A stretch of DNA of 24,976 nt from Prevotella sp. (GTDB taxonomy: Bacteria > Bacteroidota > Bacteroidia > Bacteroidales > Bacteroidaceae). The notes beneath the pieces are model-generated. The model was not told the origin of the DNA. It saw only the letters and a list, made by a program, of their open reading frames with translations, and made no database searches. The translations under genes were made by a program, and so were the position numbers. The DNA is taken from assembly GCA_017428805.1 (NCBI GenBank), contig JAFRQC010000057.1, positions 1 through 24,976 of the forward strand. Reading direction: 5' to 3'. Position 1 is the stretch's first letter; every line of letters begins with the position of its first letter. Shown in pieces: positions 22,944 through 24,976 of the stretch.

Positions 22944-24086
22944 ATGAACAAGCATATTTCTGCACTCTTCGCCTTGATCGTGGGGGCGCTGATGATGACG
23001 TCGTGCCTCAAGTCAAACGACTCAAGTGAGATTGTTTACAATAACGACACAGCCATCACAGCCTTCAGCCTGGCAGCCGTGAACCGCTATATCCATACCA
23101 CTTCCAAGAGTGGTGCGGATTCTGTCTATAAGAGCGTCTACACCTATCCCGTCTCGTTTAGCATTGACCAATACAATCAGACGATCTACAACACAGACTC
23201 GCTCTATGCCGACTGTGACCTGAAGCACGTGCTGATCAGTGTGTCCACCAAGAACAGCGGCGTAGCCGTCATCAAGAGTCTGACGAGCGACTCGCTGACG
23301 ACCATCCTCTCGACAGACTCCCTTGACTTCACACAGCCCCGTGAGGTGCGCGTCTATTCGCAGGACGGCAAATCCTACCGTGCCTATAAGGTCACGATGA
23401 ACAAGCATCAGGTGGCCACCGATCAGATTCTGTGGGAGAAGATGCCGGCAGACAGCTATCCCGTTGATACCGAGAAGGAGAAGTGGGAGCAGATCATAGA
23501 AGACAAAGGACTGGCCCAGTTCATCGGTGCCGGCACGAAGGAGGCATACGCCTACGATATGGACGGACAGCTGGTGGTGAGCAAGGACGAGGGTGTCACT
23601 TGGGAACCCGACACGCTCGACGACAGCACAACGCTCCTGCCGAGACAGAGCATCGCCTTCGTGTCCTATCCCTTCGAAGCCAACGAGGACACTGACTATC
23701 AGTTGCTCGCCGGCGTCATCGAAGGGGATGATATTGTCAGCGTCGTCTGGCGCAAGGTGGCAGAATATGCTGAAGGCAGCCAACCCGGGAAATGGTGCTT
23801 CGTGCCCGTTGAGGTGTTCAACCTATACTCCCTCCCGGCTCCGGATAATCAAGACCTCAACCTCGTGTATTTCCACAAGAAGGTGCTGGCCATCAGCAGC
23901 GACTGGATCCGCGTCAGCATCGACGGCGGCATCACGTGGAAGGACTACGGCAAAATGCCGCTTCCTGACGATAACCTGACGGCGGTGGAAGCCTGCACAG
24001 ACGCCGAGGGTGCCCTCTGGATCAAGGAACTGAATACGGACAACGTATGGCGAGGAATACTCGTGGAAGAGTGGAATGAGGAGTGA
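22944..24086 (+). CDS. DUF6242-type lipoprotein
   Basis: The 380-residue protein has a lipoprotein signal: hydrophobic ALFALIVGALMM followed by TSC, with the lipidated Cys at residue 21. The next 120 residues (AITAFSLAAVNRY, DLKHVLISVSTKNSGVAVIKS, REVRVYSQDGKSYRAYKVTMN, quoted in parts) match the pattern I recall for DUF6242, a Bacteroidales surface or periplasmic lipoprotein family. The C-terminal half has beta-propeller-like repeats (VSKDEGVTWEPD, VSIDGGITWKDYG), similar to BNR/Asp-box motifs. No function is established. It lies just before a DUF6089 gene and uppS, probably as one operon. Confidence 0.75.
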   Translation: MNKHISALFALIVGALMMTSCLKSNDSSEIVYNNDTAITAFSLAAVNRYIHTTSKSGADSVYKSVYTYPVSFSIDQYNQTIYNTDSLYADCDLKHVLISVSTKNSGVAVIKSLTSDSLTTILSTDSLDFTQPREVRVYSQDGKSYRAYKVTMNKHQVATDQILWEKMPADSYPVDTEKEKWEQIIEDKGLAQFIGAGTKEAYAYDMDGQLVVSKDEGVTWEPDTLDDSTTLLPRQSIAFVSYPFEANEDTDYQLLAGVIEGDDIVSVVWRKVAEYAEGSQPGKWCFVPVEVFNLYSLPAPDNQDLNLVYFHKKVLAISSDWIRVSIDGGITWKDYGKMPLPDDNLTAVEACTDAEGALWIKELNTDNVWRGILVEEWNEE

Positions 24087-24181
24087 GAAGTGATGAGTGA
24101 AAGATATAGGATGAAAGAGAATGTGATTTGGGGACGGAGGATTCTGCCACTACTGATCACTTTTCACTTATCACTTTTCAC
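24083..24181. repeat. Inverted GTGAAAAGTGAT-type repeat over a gene start
   Basis: The left arm, at 24083-24103, contains the stop of the DUF6242 gene and the ATG of the DUF6089 gene. The right arm, at 24154-24181, holds two CACTTTTCACT units in the signal peptide codons. The arms match as inverse copies with about three differences over 21 bases, so the start region could fold on itself in mRNA. Confidence 0.55.
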
Positions 24182-24809
24182 TGCCGCCGCTCAGGACGAG
24201 CCGGAGTACAAGATGGAGGCAGGAGCAGGCATCGGACTGGTGGCCTACACGGGCGACTTCAACGGCAACCTGCTGAAAGGTATGCAGCCCTGGGGCACAC
24301 TGATAGGGAAATACCACCTGAGCCCGCGCTCAGCCATAGGCTTCAACCTGGGAATGGGAAAGATCAAAGGCTCCAGCAGCAAAGCGGACACCTGGTACCC
24401 GATAGAAGAACCGTATGAGTTCGACAACACGCTCACGGAAGGTATCTTCAGGTATGAGTACAACTTCTGGGCTTACGGGACAGGACAGGAATACCGGGGC
24501 GCGAAGCGACTGGCGCCGTTTGTCACCATCGGTCTGGGACTGGTCCACCACAGTGGAGAAAACAGCGGCATCACGATGAGCCTGCCCATCGGTGCCGGCG
24601 TCAAATACAAGATCGGACAGCGACTGAACCTCATCGCAGAGTGGGTATTCAGGCTCACACCCTGTGACGAGCTCGACGGGAGGAAAGACCTCTACGGCAT
24701 CAAGAGCAGCGGACTCTTCAAGAACACCGACTGCTACAGCGTGCTGCAACTGGCACTCACCTACGACATCTGGATGAAGTGCAAAACGTGTCACAACGAT
24801 AGATTTTAA
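24093..24809 (+). CDS. DUF6089-type outer membrane beta-barrel protein
   Basis: The ATG at 24093 gives 238 residues; a later ATG at 24111 (MKENVIWG) would also leave a complete signal peptide, and a GTG at 24090 is also in frame. The signal peptide ends near FTAAAQD. The mature part has alternating strands with glycine turns (AGAGIGLVAYTGDFNG, LIGKYHLSPRSAIGFNLGMG, APFVTIGLGLVHH), fitting an eight- to ten-strand barrel of the DUF6089/PorG-like group. In Bacteroidetes such genes commonly precede uppS and the BAM genes, as here, where uppS starts four bases later. Part of the signal peptide, ITFHLSLFT, is encoded by an interspersed CACTTTTCACTTATCACTTT repeat whose inverse covers the start codon. 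Confidence 0.8.
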   Translation: MSERYRMKENVIWGRRILPLLITFHLSLFTAAAQDEPEYKMEAGAGIGLVAYTGDFNGNLLKGMQPWGTLIGKYHLSPRSAIGFNLGMGKIKGSSSKADTWYPIEEPYEFDNTLTEGIFRYEYNFWAYGTGQEYRGAKRLAPFVTIGLGLVHHSGENSGITMSLPIGAGVKYKIGQRLNLIAEWVFRLTPCDELDGRKDLYGIKSSGLFKNTDCYSVLQLALTYDIWMKCKTCHNDRF

Positions 24810-24812
24810 TAT

Positions 24813-24976
24813 ATGACAGAGACATTGGATATGAAGCGCATCCCTCAGCACATTGCCATCATCATGGACGGCAACGGCCGCTGGGCTACTGAGCGAGACC
24901 TGGATCGTACGTTTGGACACAAGGCAGGACTCGACACTGTGAAGAGAATCACTGCAGAGTGTTCACGCCTAGGTGT
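24813..24976 (+). CDS. uppS: Undecaprenyl diphosphate synthase (isoprenyl transferase), 5' end
   Basis: The gene starts at ATG 24813, four bases after the DUF6089 stop, and runs out of the window after about 54 codons. [13 protein letters not shown] (residues 13-25) is the hallmark P-loop-like motif of cis-prenyltransferases, with the catalytic Asp in MDGNGRW, followed by [15 protein letters not shown] (residues about 33-47). The enzyme extends farnesyl diphosphate to the C55 lipid carrier for peptidoglycan and surface polysaccharides. Its position after a DUF6089 gene is common in Bacteroidetes. Confidence 0.95.
   Translation, partial: MTETLDMKRIPQHIAIIMDGNGRWATERDLDRTFGHKAGLDTVKRITAECSRLG

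Overview
The window looks like a chromosomal segment of a Bacteroidales bacterium, most likely Prevotella or a close relative. The signs are repeated Bacteroidetes-type promoters (-33 TTTG or TTG, about 19 bases, then TAnnTTTG), a BspA-like leucine-rich repeat surface protein, a dockerin-type secreted protein, a TonB receptor/PnuT/thiamine pyrophosphokinase operon under a TPP riboswitch, DUF6242 and DUF6089 proteins, and an ATP-type PEP carboxykinase. This assignment is inference from gene content; no rRNA or other marker gene is present.

Layout. Bases 1-580 hold the 3' part of an Rpn/PD-(D/E)XK transposase-like gene. Bases 581-9480 form a visibly AT-richer accessory region, almost entirely on the minus strand. 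It contains two copies of an unidentified structured RNA (about 1240-1612 and 8742-9149), each with its own promoter. Between them lie an orphan QueC-like PP-loop protein, a tightly packed five-gene cluster (a TIR-domain protein, two small multi-pass membrane proteins, a 528-residue protein of unknown function and a single-pass membrane protein), a short peptide gene and an LRR surface protein. Two short RNAs shaped like tRNAs without an anticodon arm occur at 1152-1205 and 5212-5261. Bases 9474-12723 hold a nucleoside kinase fused to a ThrRS-like N-terminus and a secreted dockerin-domain protein (minus strand).

Bases 12922-24976 are ordinary, GC-richer plus-strand genes: a Na/Pi cotransporter, the thiamine uptake operon (riboswitch, TonB receptor, PnuT, thiamine pyrophosphokinase), a secreted serpin, pckA, a DUF6242 lipoprotein, a DUF6089 outer-membrane-type protein and the 5' end of uppS. 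Several intergenic spaces carry short interspersed repeats (AAAGTCC-type palindromes, ACGGATT/ACGAATT repeats, a MITE-like CCCCTCC element). Two of these repeats run into coding sequence and supply codons of signal peptides.

How it works together. The thiamine genes capture thiamine at the outer membrane, move it across the inner membrane and pyrophosphorylate it, with feedback by TPP. The TIR plus membrane-protein cluster has the design of a nucleotide-signalling defence system (TIR enzyme plus membrane effector), with an attached membrane/cytosol module I cannot identify; it is the best candidate here for an undescribed system. The paired ncRNA and the anticodon-less tRNA-shaped RNAs are the other strong candidates.
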